Positions 27,627-37,100 of a DNA stretch of 37,533 nt are shown here, piece after piece. Under the pieces are notes generated by a model that ran no database searches, had not been told where the DNA came from, and saw only the letters and a list, made by a program, of their open reading frames with translations. The stretch lies in contig NTJZ01000020.1 in assembly GCA_002457215.1 (NCBI GenBank), forward strand, positions 1-37,533. The letters are read 5' to 3'. Position 1 is the stretch's first letter. Every line of letters starts with the position of its first letter. A program made the translations under genes and the position numbers. This stretch comes from OM182 bacterium MED-G28 (lineage in GTDB: Bacteria; Pseudomonadota; Gammaproteobacteria; Pseudomonadales; Pseudohongiellaceae).

Positions 27627-29408
27627 TTATATTGGCCAACAAACAAGTAAAAGTGGCACCGCAACCAAAACAATAACTATTTCCAACGGCAAGCCCACGC
27701 GCCAATAGTCGCTAAATTTATAACCTCCAGGGCCCATTATTAAGGCGTTATTCTGATGGCCTATTGGTGTCAGAAAAGCGCAGGACGCGCCAACGGCGAC
27801 TGCCATTAAAAATGCGTCCGGGTTCAGTTCTAATGCTCCTGCTATATTAAATGCTATCGGTGCCATGAGAATTGCGGTCGCAGCATTGTTTAGAACATCT
27901 GATACAGTCATAGTAATAATTAGTATGAATGCAATAATCACTACTGGTGATAAACCACTGGCAATCGAAAGCAGACCATCTACAAGTAAAGTTGCAGTGC
28001 CGGTAGTCTCCAAGGCAGCACCAACTGGGATCATTGCACCTAATAAAATAACCACGGACCAATCGACCCCGTTATAAAATTCTCTAACCGGCACGATGTT
28101 AAGTAACGCCATAGCTACTGTAGCAAGACCGAGTGCCAATTGAATAGAAACCAATCCAGATGCCGCCATACTAATGGCTAAGATAAATATCCCCAAGGCC
28201 AAAGTGGCCTTAGCGGGACGCTTGATATCTAGATGACGCTGCGCCAATGGATAACAACCCATCTTGGTGATCCCTTCGTGAAGCTCATCCACATCTCCAT
28301 GCAGAAGTAGCACATCTCCCGTTTCAAACTTAAATTCCCTGAGCCTACCTTGATGGGGCGAACCAGATCTTGAGGCAGCGAGAAGGTTGACCCCATAACG
28401 GCGATTAAAACGAATCTCTGGTGGAGTACGTCCTACAATTGTTGATTGTGGGGTAACGACGATCTCCATAATTTGCGAATCTTCTGAATGCAAAATCTCG
28501 TCGCGTGCATTCTCTGCAGAAACCATTTCCAATTTATGCGTGGTTGCGAAATCATCCATGTCGGCATGAGAGCCCTGCAACATCAGCAGATCATTATTGG
28601 CTAGCTCATGTCCTCGATAATGATAAATATTCTGAAATCGGTCTCCTTTGTGAATAATGGACAGCAAGTCCATCTTATTGGACTCCAGTGTCTGCTTGAA
28701 CTGTTTGATAGTTTGACCTAGTAGATCAGACTCATTCGTAACCTTTAGCTCGAATAGGTACTCTTCAACTTTAAAAAGTTCTAGCCCGGCAGATTGCACT
28801 CGTACTTTTACCAATCTCCAGCCTAATAACAGCATGAATGCAATTCCACACAGGGCAATACCTCCGCCTACTGGAGCAAAGTCAAACATCGAAAAGGATT
28901 CACCAGTTACCTGTTGGCGATAGTTAGCAATCAATATATTTGGAGGTGTACCAATCATTGTGACCAGCCCACCTAAGATCGAACCAAATGAGAGAGGCAT
29001 GAGCACGGTAGCGGGAGATCGGCCCGCTTTTTTTGTTGACTGGATAGCTATCGGCATCAATAGTGCCAGGGCTCCAACGTTATTCATAAACATCGAAAGA
29101 AAAGCTGCAAGAAAAGTTAACGCTGAAATATGAAGAAAGGGATTATCAGCCACCGGCTCAATGAAATCCGTAACAAATTCCACTGCTCCGGATTTGGTCA
29201 ATCCGAAGCTTACTATAAGTACCAGTACCACAGTAATTGTCGCAGGATTACCGAAGCCAGAAAAAAGTTCAGCCTGCGGCACTAGCCCGAACAGACTCGC
29301 CGTAAACAACGCTCCCAAGGCAACTATGTCATATCGCCAACGGCCCCACACCAGCAATACCAACAATGCCAATAAAATAAGCGAGAGAATAGTTTGATCA
29401 AAATTCAA
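27627..29408 (-). CDS. SLC13-family permease with TrkA-C regulatory domains
   Basis: This 593-residue inner-membrane transporter has a first membrane half (about 5-200) containing MNNVGALALLMPIA and SFGSILGGLVTMIGTPPNILIA. Two cytoplasmic TrkA-C/RCK-C-like domains follow at about 205-290 and 300-385 (NRRYGVNLLAASRSG; GDVLLLHGDVDEL). A second membrane half contains the mirrored NNAATAILMAPIA and GHQNNALIMGP. The paired motifs are characteristic of the DASS/ArsB superfamily, which moves dicarboxylates, sulfate or other anions, usually with sodium. The substrate is not predictable, but adjacency to a fumarylacetoacetase-family hydrolase suggests an organic acid. Its start lies 3 bp from the stop of that hydrolase gene, so the genes form an operon. 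Confidence 0.9.
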   Translation of the reverse strand: MNFDQTILSLILLALLVLLVWGRWRYDIVALGALFTASLFGLVPQAELFSGFGNPATITVVLVLIVSFGLTKSGAVEFVTDFIEPVADNPFLHISALTFLAAFLSMFMNNVGALALLMPIAIQSTKKAGRSPATVLMPLSFGSILGGLVTMIGTPPNILIANYRQQVTGESFSMFDFAPVGGGIALCGIAFMLLLGWRLVKVRVQSAGLELFKVEEYLFELKVTNESDLLGQTIKQFKQTLESNKMDLLSIIHKGDRFQNIYHYRGHELANNDLLMLQGSHADMDDFATTHKLEMVSAENARDEILHSEDSQIMEIVVTPQSTIVGRTPPEIRFNRRYGVNLLAASRSGSPHQGRLREFKFETGDVLLLHGDVDELHEGITKMGCYPLAQRHLDIKRPAKATLALGIFILAISMAASGLVSIQLALGLATVAMALLNIVPVREFYNGVDWSVVILLGAMIPVGAALETTGTATLLVDGLLSIASGLSPVVIIAFILIITMTVSDVLNNAATAILMAPIAFNIAGALELNPDAFLMAVAVGASCAFLTPIGHQNNALIMGPGGYKFSDYWRVGLPLEIVIVLVAVPLLLVCWPI

Positions 29409-29411
29409 GGG

Positions 29412-30104
29412 CTACTTTTCAACCATAGAAAATGCGATTTCACCAACACCAGCAATTTCTGCCTCGATGTGATCTCCGACTTTAACACCAGAAACACCAG
29501 AAGGAGTCCCGGTAAAGAGTAAATCGCCGGCTTTTAGTTCAAAGAATCTAGATAGCTCAGCAATGATCTCAGCCACCGACCAAATCATTTCATTAAGACT
29601 TGAATCTTGCTTAGTTTCACCATTGAGAGACAGTGTGATGCGAGCATTACCGAGCTGCTTTTCAACCCCACAGGGGGTTATTGCTGAAATTGGTGCTGAT
29701 TTATCAAACCCTTTTGCAATGTCCCAGGGCTTTCCGTCTTGTTTAGCTGCATTCTGTAGATCACGCCGCGTAAGATCAATCCCGACTGCATAGCCATAAA
29801 CACACGCCATTGCCTCTTCAAATGCAATGTTCGAACCTCCTGTTCCTAGAGCAACAACAAGCTCGACTTCATAATGTAAATTATCGGTAGCCAGCGCATA
29901 ATTTACATTTTGATTTTCAGTAACAACGCTGTTCGCAGGCTTACTGAAGAACACCGGTGGGCTTGCTTTCGGATCCCCTCCCATTTCTCGAACGTGGTCA
30001 CCGTAATTTTGACCTACGCAATAAATTCGATTTACTGCGAACAATTGACGGGATCCTTTGATCGGCACTGACGGAATCGGAGCAGGAGGGAAAACATAAG
30101 TCAT
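29412..30104 (-). CDS. Fumarylacetoacetate hydrolase-family protein
   Basis: The protein has the FAH-fold catalytic region, including IYCVGQNYGDHVREMGGDPKASP, HYEVELVVALG with the two metal-binding Glu, and GIDLTRRDLQNAAKQDGKPWDIAKGFD with the metal-binding Asp and an active-site Lys. TGTPSGVSGVKVGD lies near the end. This single-domain form matches YcgM-like acylpyruvate or fumarylpyruvate hydrolases and related decarboxylases. The start is placed at ATG 30104 (MTYVFPPAP), because AAAGGAA lies just upstream of it. A longer frame begins at 30128 but would encode that ribosome-binding site. The protein is then 230 residues. It likely cleaves a C-C bond in an organic-acid pathway with the adjacent permease. 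Confidence 0.9.
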   Translation of the reverse strand: MTYVFPPAPIPSVPIKGSRQLFAVNRIYCVGQNYGDHVREMGGDPKASPPVFFSKPANSVVTENQNVNYALATDNLHYEVELVVALGTGGSNIAFEEAMACVYGYAVGIDLTRRDLQNAAKQDGKPWDIAKGFDKSAPISAITPCGVEKQLGNARITLSLNGETKQDSSLNEMIWSVAEIIAELSRFFELKAGDLLFTGTPSGVSGVKVGDHIEAEIAGVGEIAFSMVEK

Positions 30105-30135
30105 TTTGCGTTCCTTTCTATGTTTCAACTAATAT

Positions 30136-30981
30136 TTAGGGCAATTTACAGCGAAGACCATTATATAAACCGGGCGTAAGGTCACTATCCAATTCAGGAA
30201 AAAGAATGAGTCCACTTAGTTCTTGAATATGACTAATAGTAGCAATTTGATTACAGAAAACTGCATGAATAGGTAGATCGGCTGCGAAGATGAAGGCAGC
30301 GTATTCGGAAGGGGTTGCAATTACTTTAAAATAGCTCGAAGGTACGGCCCCGTCTGCTGCCCCTGCGCTAAGTGCTCCAGAAACTTCATACAGGGGACCA
30401 CTAACTACATAAAGTTCTTCTTTGTAAGCTACTAGTTCATTTATGGCTTGCTCCAATCGGGACCAAGCGCCTGACCGCAAATCGTGAGGTAAAGTTGTCA
30501 TATTGCTGAGATTGTTGAGCTCATCCCAAAACGGGGTATCCGCAAAACTGGTTATCGGCGCCAATCGGCCACGACCGTCTGAAGTAAATACCACTTCATT
30601 TACACGATAATCACGGTCTTGTGCATCACTCAAATCCGGTTGGTCAAAATTACTTTGGCCAAGATTAGATTCAAGCTCTATGGTATTAGAAAGCAATTCA
30701 TCTTGCTGCCACCAGCGGGGCAACAAGGAAGCAATTCCTACCGAGTTTTCGAGTACCCGATAGGCTACCCAATCCGCCAACGCATTAGTGTTATTAATTT
30801 CAGCTGCATAGAGATGACGTACTACTATCTCATTATTATTAACAGCTCCTCGAGGGCAGGCTGCCATGCAATGCGAGATATGTACAGTCTGTGCTTCACT
30901 TATACATATAAAAACTGTTAGAGCTAGACCACTAACCCATTGGATATAGATGTTGCTGATGAACCTCATCACATTCCTCAA
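30136..30981 (-). CDS. Secreted Serratia-nuclease-like protein lacking catalytic residues
   Basis: The 281-residue protein has a signal peptide (about 5-30, ending SEA-QT; ATG at residue 5, position 30969, is an alternative start). The mature part aligns along its length with Serratia-type DNA/RNA non-specific endonuclease. It has Cys38-x3-Cys42 followed by Pro-Arg-Gly, VVRHLY and ADWVAYRV. LSNMT...DLRSGAWSRLE, VVSGPLYE and SSYFKVI follow, and then Cys243 and Cys278, which would form the second disulfide. However, the catalytic DRGH motif reads GRGR (136-139), so the general-base His is Arg. The Mg-ligand Asn of DLNQGAW is Arg169. Glu177 remains. It is therefore probably not a nuclease. It overlaps the upstream aldo/keto reductase gene by 50 bp (38 bp with the later start) in another frame. 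Confidence 0.85.
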   Translation of the reverse strand: MRNVMRFISNIYIQWVSGLALTVFICISEAQTVHISHCMAACPRGAVNNNEIVVRHLYAAEINNTNALADWVAYRVLENSVGIASLLPRWWQQDELLSNTIELESNLGQSNFDQPDLSDAQDRDYRVNEVVFTSDGRGRLAPITSFADTPFWDELNNLSNMTTLPHDLRSGAWSRLEQAINELVAYKEELYVVSGPLYEVSGALSAGAADGAVPSSYFKVIATPSEYAAFIFAADLPIHAVFCNQIATISHIQELSGLILFPELDSDLTPGLYNGLRCKLP

Positions 30982-31951
30982 TTATTTCATCACTCAAGCT
31001 GAAATCTAATGCTGCAAAAGCCTCACCAAGCTGATCAACAGTACGCGCACCAATTATAGTAGATGCCACAAAATCCCAATGCATACTCCAAGCTACTGCT
31101 AAAGTGACGGGCGAAATATCTGCGCGCTTTGCAATTTCAAGATATTTTTCTGTGGAGGCCAAAGTCCGCTCATTGACAAAGCGATTGGCTATTTCCGCCT
31201 GTCGTGAGTTCGAGTCCTTCACATAATCACTGAAACGTGAATTAACTGGAAACTGACCATTTTGATATTTACCACTTAATACTCCACCGCCAATTGGAGA
31301 GTAGGGTAATAAAGAAACATTTTCTTGCCGACAGACATTTGCCAATTCATCAAAGAATCGACGATTCAGCAATGAAAAATTATTTTGAATAGATTGCAAC
31401 CTTGAAAGGCCTTCGTAGCCTGCAACTGTATTTGCTTTAGTAAGGCCATAAGCATTTTCATTGGAAGTTCCTAAATAACGTACTTTACCCGCCTGCACCA
31501 GTCTATCTAAAGCTATCATTGACTCTTCAATTGGCACTACTGTATCCGGCCAATGAACCTGATATAGATCAATATAGTCGATCTTCATCCGCTGCAGGCT
31601 ACCCTCAACTGCCGCCTCAACATGATGTCGGTCAATTGCGGTGAGACCAGAGCGTACGGGAGGGACAATCCATCCTGAGGCAGCACCCGCGACCTTAGTC
31701 GCAATAATAAGGGAATCTCGGGGTTTGGTTTGGACCCACTCACCAAATATTTCTTCTGTGACACCAGCCAGCGCTGGTGTCGGTGGGACGGGATAAACTT
31801 CAGCAGTATCAAAAAAATTAATTCCCCCGTCATAGGCCGCTTCGAGTATCTTAAATGACTCCTTTTTATTACTCCAAGTTCCAAAACTCATCGTACCCAT
31901 ACAAATAGGCGAAACTCTTAAGCCGCTGTTTCCTATATAACGATAATTCAT
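30932..31951 (-). CDS. Aldo/keto reductase
   Basis: This NADPH-dependent oxidoreductase of the TIM-barrel AKR superfamily is 339 residues long. The catalytic tetrad is visible: Asp and Tyr in INFFDTAEVYP, Lys in IIATKVAG and His in LYQVHWPD. The start MNYRYIGNSGLRVSPICMGTMSFGTW is typical of the Tas/YajO-like branch, which acts on various aldehydes and ketones. IIGARTVDQLGEAF near the C-terminus is part of the nucleotide-binding region. Its 3' end overlaps the nuclease-like gene, suggesting translational coupling. It is the first gene of the probable AKR/nuclease-like/FAH/SLC13 operon. Confidence 0.95.
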   Translation of the reverse strand: MNYRYIGNSGLRVSPICMGTMSFGTWSNKKESFKILEAAYDGGINFFDTAEVYPVPPTPALAGVTEEIFGEWVQTKPRDSLIIATKVAGAASGWIVPPVRSGLTAIDRHHVEAAVEGSLQRMKIDYIDLYQVHWPDTVVPIEESMIALDRLVQAGKVRYLGTSNENAYGLTKANTVAGYEGLSRLQSIQNNFSLLNRRFFDELANVCRQENVSLLPYSPIGGGVLSGKYQNGQFPVNSRFSDYVKDSNSRQAEIANRFVNERTLASTEKYLEIAKRADISPVTLAVAWSMHWDFVASTIIGARTVDQLGEAFAALDFSLSDEIIEECDEVHQQHLYPMG

Positions 31952-32033
31952 GTTTATTCCCTAATCAGTCGATGCATCCTAATATAGATTTTTAGATAAA
32001 TACTTAAATAAGCAGTTATTTCGCCCGGGCTCA

Positions 32034-32049
32034 GCGCTATTTCTAGCGC
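32034..32049. promoter_or_regulatory. Short perfect inverted repeat upstream of the aldo/keto reductase gene
   Basis: GCGCTA-TTTC-TAGCGC lies in the 216-bp gap between the rhodanese and aldo/keto reductase genes. No T-tract follows on either strand, so an operator or leader hairpin is more likely than a terminator. Confidence 0.3.
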
Positions 32050-32167
32050 CACATCATAGCGATTTACCAGACACAACGCCCATATTACCAGCATCATTTA
32101 TTGACACTAAATTAGAACAAAGCAGCAGATAATAAAATTGTTAGAGGAATCAAATCTTCGTAGACAA

Positions 32168-32569
32168 TTACTTTCGTTCTGGAAGAGGCTCTACACGACC
32201 TATATCCCCCACCCATTGAGTCATACCTCCCTGCATATGAGATACGTTGGTCATGCCCATAGCTTTCAATGATAACGCTGCCAGCGCTGAACGGGAGCCT
32301 TTATTGCAGAAGAGAATAACTTCTTTTGTTTCTTCGAATTCTTTTCGATAATACTCACTCTCTGGGTCTATCCAGAATTCGAGCATGCCTCGCGGCACAT
32401 GCAAAGCACCGGGAATAGTGCCTTCACGTTTTAACTCTCTTATATCACGAAGGTCTACCAAAGTTAGGCCAACCTGACCTAATTTTTCATCTACTTCGGC
32501 TGGCGTGAGTACAATAACTTGCTCTTCTGCTTCTGCGACCAGTGCTTTAACTCCCTTCGTTATTTTCAT
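32168..32569 (-). CDS. Rhodanese-domain protein
   Basis: This single-domain rhodanese of 133 residues has LVDLRDIRELKREGTIPGALHVPRGMLEFW (CH2A/B region) and the active-site loop FCNKGSRS with Cys88. The Cys forms a persulfide in active family members. No signal peptide is present, so it is probably cytoplasmic. An N-terminal extension of about 20 residues precedes the domain. The gene begins 6 bp after the stop of the PDLQGVW-family gene and is probably cotranscribed with it. Sulfur donor and acceptor are unknown. Confidence 0.92.
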   Translation of the reverse strand: MKITKGVKALVAEAEEQVIVLTPAEVDEKLGQVGLTLVDLRDIRELKREGTIPGALHVPRGMLEFWIDPESEYYRKEFEETKEVILFCNKGSRSALAALSLKAMGMTNVSHMQGGMTQWVGDIGRVEPLPERK

Positions 32570-32575
32570 AATATT

Positions 32576-33586
32576 TTAGTTCTCTTTTTCAAGTGCAAAG
32601 CGTTCGTCCGCTCTATGCCCAGATAAGATGTATTCCATGCCATAGTTACCTTCATGACATGCGTACTCATAAATTGGATCTGGACTATGATCGAATACTA
32701 TTTCTCTTGTATAAGGTGCCGCAAAAGTCCCTGAATCATCTGTAATGATTTCATAGCGCAGTTCTTTCTCATTAATACGAGTCAGGTATTCCACATTATA
32801 TTTTTCGGAAGTCTTTGGACCATAACCACTTTTGTCTGAATAGTTGGCAGTTTCAATTACTAGAGTATCCCCATCCCAATAGCCTCGCGAATCGCCATGC
32901 CACAATTTAATTGACTCATCTAAAGTAAATTTTTTTATTAATGGTATGACACGGACGTCATGAATCATTTCCTGCACTATGACTATATGATCTTTTGATT
33001 GCACAATTTGCCAATAGCTATTGTAGCCCGAACCAAGATAAGGAGCTCCATAACTTATACAACGTTCTGTTAGGGGACGATCTAACCAAGAATCCGCAGG
33101 GTGATCGACCCGTCGCTGAGCTGCGGCATTGCCCATCGCAATCGCTTCCTCGGTGCGCGAAGGATATTTGCCGCTTGGTGGATCAGTAATTTGAGAAGTA
33201 CGTCGATGAACGCTACGATCTGCCAACCAAGATTGATCATAGTTCCCAGTCGATGGGTCGTAAGACACGGTATCGCCAGTTAATGCTGCTGATAGAACGC
33301 CGCCCCCAAAAAGCGCATCACCATCTTCTTCAGCAATGTCTATGACTCTTTGTTTCAGAAATTTAATATCTTCGTCAGTTAGAAATTCTTTATCCGCAAA
33401 TGCCTCCGGTCGCTCTATAGGTGTAATCGTATTATTAGCCCACACGCCTTGCAGATCAGGCTGACCATCAATAGTTCGACCTAATTCCCATGCTACGTCT
33501 TGTGCTGATAAAGTTGAAACTGCTGCAAGTGCCCCGTAGGCAATCGCTGATGATCTAAGAATTGCTGTTAGAAATCTGGTCTCCAT
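32576..33586 (-). CDS. Secreted protein of the 'PDLQGVW' family, unknown function
   Basis: The protein has an N-terminal signal peptide (ILRSSAIAYGALAAVSTLSAQ) and then TIDGQPDLQGVWANNTITPIERP. A YWDGDTLVIETANYSDKSG segment occurs later. These two motifs mark a large group of secreted proteins found in Acidobacteria and marine proteobacteria whose function is not known to me. No membrane helix follows the signal. The start at 33586 (METRFL) is preferred over ATG at 33601, because GGAGAG lies 6 bp upstream of it; the protein is then 336 residues. The gene heads a two-gene unit with the rhodanese. Confidence 0.75.
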   Translation of the reverse strand: METRFLTAILRSSAIAYGALAAVSTLSAQDVAWELGRTIDGQPDLQGVWANNTITPIERPEAFADKEFLTDEDIKFLKQRVIDIAEEDGDALFGGGVLSAALTGDTVSYDPSTGNYDQSWLADRSVHRRTSQITDPPSGKYPSRTEEAIAMGNAAAQRRVDHPADSWLDRPLTERCISYGAPYLGSGYNSYWQIVQSKDHIVIVQEMIHDVRVIPLIKKFTLDESIKLWHGDSRGYWDGDTLVIETANYSDKSGYGPKTSEKYNVEYLTRINEKELRYEIITDDSGTFAAPYTREIVFDHSPDPIYEYACHEGNYGMEYILSGHRADERFALEKEN

Positions 33587-33726
33587 GGCATCTCTCCACA
33601 TATTTTTTTTCCGTTCAACTCACTATAGAAAATAACTCATTCAAGATTTTTAAACTAGACTGACAACAGAAGCTAGGTGTTTAATGAAAGTCAAAGAAAA
33701 TCAAAATTCCAGCCTTAATTCCAGAG

Positions 33727-34791
33727 CTATCTGCGAGACGATTTAACCATCGCTCCACCACCAGAAACTACAGCACCAAAGACATTACCTGCCGCATCTA
33801 CTGCCACACCCTCTGGATTAGAACCCTCAGGATAAGCGGTTACGGTTCCGTCGATAAAATAATCTACAATGCCATCCAATAAACTCCCCACTCTGATGCC
33901 AGCATGCCATCCTGGATTCCGCTCGTTATCAAATTCCGACTCAGAATCAGCAACATAAATCATGTCGTCATCGGTTATGTAGATGCCACTAGGTCGACTA
34001 AAGGATTTAAACTCACCAATGTAGTTTCCAGTCAAATCAAATATTTGTAAGCGATTATTACCACGATCTCCAACAATCAAGCGATTGCGGGAGTCAATAT
34101 CTAAGGCGTGCGGGGTCTTTAATTGACCAGCGTCTGATCCCCAGCCACCCCAATACTTTATAAGATTACCATCGCGATCAAATTTTACTATGCGAGCTAC
34201 AGTACCCTCAGCAGCCCCTGCGTTCTGTCCGCCATGACCATCTCCCACATAAATATTTCCATCAGCGTCAGTTACGACATCACAGGGCGTTTCCAAAAGT
34301 GCATCAGTGCCATCGCCTGCAATTCCGGGTTGGCCTAGGATCAATAAAATTTCTCCTTCTGGACTTAATTTGTAAACAACATGCCCCTTGCCTGCAGTTG
34401 CCGGATTCTCTGCATCAGGACCTTGACCATCAGTGACCCAAATATTGCCATCTCTATCCACATGTAATCCATGCGGAAATAACATTAGCCCACCGCCAAT
34501 TGCAGTCACTACATTGCCATTTGGATCGATTTTCAATATCGGATCGAGATTAGAGCCAGCACAAGAATTTCCGCCACATCGATCGATCGCCCACAAATGT
34601 CGCCCGTCCGGATCGATATCGACTCCAGCAGTTGAACCCCAGTTGCGGTTGTTAGGTAATTCCACCCAATTGTCGATGGTGCTATATGGATTAGGCCGAT
34701 TATTAATAGGTTCTAGCTGGCCCATAGCATACTCAGATACCAGTATGCTTAAAGCCAGGCTAACTAGTGTAAGAATTTTACGATAAGCCAT
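33727..34791 (-). CDS. Secreted NHL-repeat beta-propeller protein
   Basis: The 354-residue protein has a signal peptide (about 1-25, ending YAMGQ) and six recognisable NHL-type blades. Their cores are VDIDPDGRHLWAID, LHVDRDGNIWVTD, VVTDADGNIYVGD, LDIDSRNRLIVGDRGNNRLQIF, IYITDDDMIYVADSE and VAVDAAGNVFGAV. The overall look resembles the propeller of peptidyl-hydroxyglycine amidating lyases, with Cys residues in DRCGGNSCAG possibly forming a disulfide. Enzymatic function is not certain; binding-only propellers are common. The gene stands alone, 140 bp upstream of the PDLQGVW gene and on the same strand. Confidence 0.85.
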   Translation of the reverse strand: MAYRKILTLVSLALSILVSEYAMGQLEPINNRPNPYSTIDNWVELPNNRNWGSTAGVDIDPDGRHLWAIDRCGGNSCAGSNLDPILKIDPNGNVVTAIGGGLMLFPHGLHVDRDGNIWVTDGQGPDAENPATAGKGHVVYKLSPEGEILLILGQPGIAGDGTDALLETPCDVVTDADGNIYVGDGHGGQNAGAAEGTVARIVKFDRDGNLIKYWGGWGSDAGQLKTPHALDIDSRNRLIVGDRGNNRLQIFDLTGNYIGEFKSFSRPSGIYITDDDMIYVADSESEFDNERNPGWHAGIRVGSLLDGIVDYFIDGTVTAYPEGSNPEGVAVDAAGNVFGAVVSGGGAMVKSSRR

Positions 34792-35073
34792 AAATCTACT
34801 CCGTCATTGTGAAGTGATTGCAAATTCTTCTTTTGATCACTATATGCCTATCACTCTTATTATATCAATATTTATGACGCATAGAGCGAGTCTCTATAAC
34901 CTGTTTTAGTGCCCTGCAAAATAGCTTACACCAGCAATTCTGCAGTCCTAGAAAGTTTGAGTTGTTACTAATTCGGATCAACTAAGGAGTAACGATATTA
35001 ATTTTTGCTTAGGGCTTAGTTTTGCCGTGAGAATAATTTTCTAGTTTTCTGACGAACATGGCTAGCAAGGTAA

Positions 35074-37089
35074 TCAATCAGGGGGAACTTCAAGTTTCGA
35101 GCCTGACTTGCTATTTAGGGAAAATACTTGTCGGATTCCGATTCCTGCGCCCAAAAAGATTAATGTCACAACGACCAAGAAAGTTTGGCTAAATCCGAAC
35201 AAGCCTCCGGCTGGCAATGCTAAGGATAAACCGGAGATTCCTATCAGAACCCTCACAAGAATTCCTCTCGATCCACCACCAAGATCACCTAACCCAATCA
35301 GATAGCCTTGCAATGCAGCCGACACCAAAGCCACACCAATCAATGCTGTTGTAATTGCTTGTAAATTCTCACCCCATGATGCTTGCAGCAGCAGCGCAGG
35401 ATTAAATACAAAGAAAAACGGTACAAAATAAATGATGGCGCCTAAACGCATTGCTTCAACTCCGGCCCGCATCGGCGAAACATTGGCAACCGAAGCTGCA
35501 GCGAATGCAGCAAGAGCGACAGGCGGGGTAATAAAACTTAGCATACCCCAATACATTACAAACATGTGACTAGCCAAGGGATCTAATCCAGAATTTGTGA
35601 GAGCTGGCACCAATACAATTGCCAGAAAAATATAGGCTGCAGTCACAGTCATTCCAATTCCTAGAATAAAACTGGTGAGCGCTCCCATTACTAACAAAAT
35701 TACAACGTTTTCTCCGGCAAGATAGACCAAATCATTAGCGATAGTGCCGGCAATTCCAGTTACCGCCAAGCCTCCAATGATTAATCCAATCGCCGCTAAT
35801 ATACCTGCAAGTTCAGCAAGCAATTTACCCATTTGCGCCACAAGCTGCATGAATCGATCGAAAGAGAGTTTATGGACAGTAAATTGATTAATCACTAGCA
35901 ATAAGCCAGTGGCATAAAATGGGGCTACTGCTTCACGTTGCAAATAAACCAGCATCCAGATTAAAGCAATAAAAACTGCGATAAAGTACCAGCCCTCCCT
36001 AAATACTTTTCCTACTTTAGGTAATTCATCTTTGGGTAGCCCTTGTAAATTATGGCGAGCTGCGTAGGCATCGATTTGCATAAACAGGCCGAAAAAATAA
36101 AGAACAGAGGGGACAATTGCTGCAACGGCCACGGTGACATAACTAACGTTTAGAAAGCTTGCCATAACAAATGCTGTAGCACCCATTATAGGAGGCATAA
36201 ATACTCCACCTGTAGAAGCGCAAGCCTCAACACCAGAAGCATATTCCTTACTGAAACCAATTCGCCGCATTGCCGGGATTGACAAAGGTCCAGTGGTTAG
36301 AACATTACTGATAGGCCCACCGCTCATGGAACCCATAAGGCCACTAGAAAATATTGATACTTTTGCCGGACCTCCGCGCAAATGGCCTAATAATGCAAAT
36401 GCTAAGTTAATAAAGAAAGGCCCGCCGCCAGTGAATTGCAATGAAATACCAAAAACCAGAAAACCAAAAACCAATTGTGCAAAAACACGCATCGGTATCC
36501 CAAACAAACTCTCCTCACCAAGAATATGAAAGATTGCAACTTCTTGAATAGGAATACTTAAAGCAGCGACTACGTTGGGTAATGAAGCCGCAAAAGTTGG
36601 ATAGAGCGAAAACACTAGGACGATCGCAAAGACTGGCCAACCGCCCGCCCTACGACCTGCCTCTAGAACAATTACCCAGGTTACCAAAGCTAGCCACACA
36701 CCAATTTGCGGCGCCGCATATTCCCACGCTTCCAACACGATGCGTTCAGCGAAGTAAGCGTAGTAAGAAAATATGATAGCGATTACCACCATGATCCCTA
36801 TGTCATACCAAGGAACATGCGTTGGGCTATGCTTGTTAGCGGGGAAGGTAATAAATACCATACAGAGCATTACGCCGGTAATCATGTACATGTAGCGACT
36901 GTCTAGCACAACGTAACCGACGAAAAAGCCAAGATTAAATATTTGATTAACAGCAAGAATAATTGAACAGGCTGTCATGGCAGCCATGATTTTGCGCCAA
37001 GCTTCTGACAACTCTCGGTAACGTAATGATTTTTCTTGCTTACTGGAACCGCCGTCAGGGCTCTCAGTTTCGGTTACTGCTTCAGACAT
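35074..37089 (-). CDS. TRAP transporter fused permease (DctQM type, TAXI system)
   Basis: This 671-residue inner-membrane protein fuses the small DctQ-like part (helices at about 36-140) with the large DctM-like part. The DctM part shows SSGLMGSMSGGPISNVLTTGPLSIPAMRRIGFSKEYASGVEACASTGGVFMPPIMGATAFVMASF, the hallmark of the fused TAXI-type permeases. It drives uptake of an organic solute with the sodium gradient, using a periplasmic binding protein. The binding-protein gene lies 11 bp upstream in the same transcript. A further segment of membrane helices occurs at about 560-655. The substrate is not predictable; 4-carbon acids, glutamate-like and aromatic compounds are known for the group. Confidence 0.95.
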   Translation of the reverse strand: MSEAVTETESPDGGSSKQEKSLRYRELSEAWRKIMAAMTACSIILAVNQIFNLGFFVGYVVLDSRYMYMITGVMLCMVFITFPANKHSPTHVPWYDIGIMVVIAIIFSYYAYFAERIVLEAWEYAAPQIGVWLALVTWVIVLEAGRRAGGWPVFAIVLVFSLYPTFAASLPNVVAALSIPIQEVAIFHILGEESLFGIPMRVFAQLVFGFLVFGISLQFTGGGPFFINLAFALLGHLRGGPAKVSIFSSGLMGSMSGGPISNVLTTGPLSIPAMRRIGFSKEYASGVEACASTGGVFMPPIMGATAFVMASFLNVSYVTVAVAAIVPSVLYFFGLFMQIDAYAARHNLQGLPKDELPKVGKVFREGWYFIAVFIALIWMLVYLQREAVAPFYATGLLLVINQFTVHKLSFDRFMQLVAQMGKLLAELAGILAAIGLIIGGLAVTGIAGTIANDLVYLAGENVVILLVMGALTSFILGIGMTVTAAYIFLAIVLVPALTNSGLDPLASHMFVMYWGMLSFITPPVALAAFAAASVANVSPMRAGVEAMRLGAIIYFVPFFFVFNPALLLQASWGENLQAITTALIGVALVSAALQGYLIGLGDLGGGSRGILVRVLIGISGLSLALPAGGLFGFSQTFLVVVTLIFLGAGIGIRQVFSLNSKSGSKLEVPPD

Positions 37090-37100
37090 AATCCTACAAT

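Noticed and set aside
31208..31216. GTTCGAGTC, similar to a tRNA T-loop
   Set aside because: It lies inside the aldo/keto reductase gene and no acceptor, D or anticodon stems can be formed around it.
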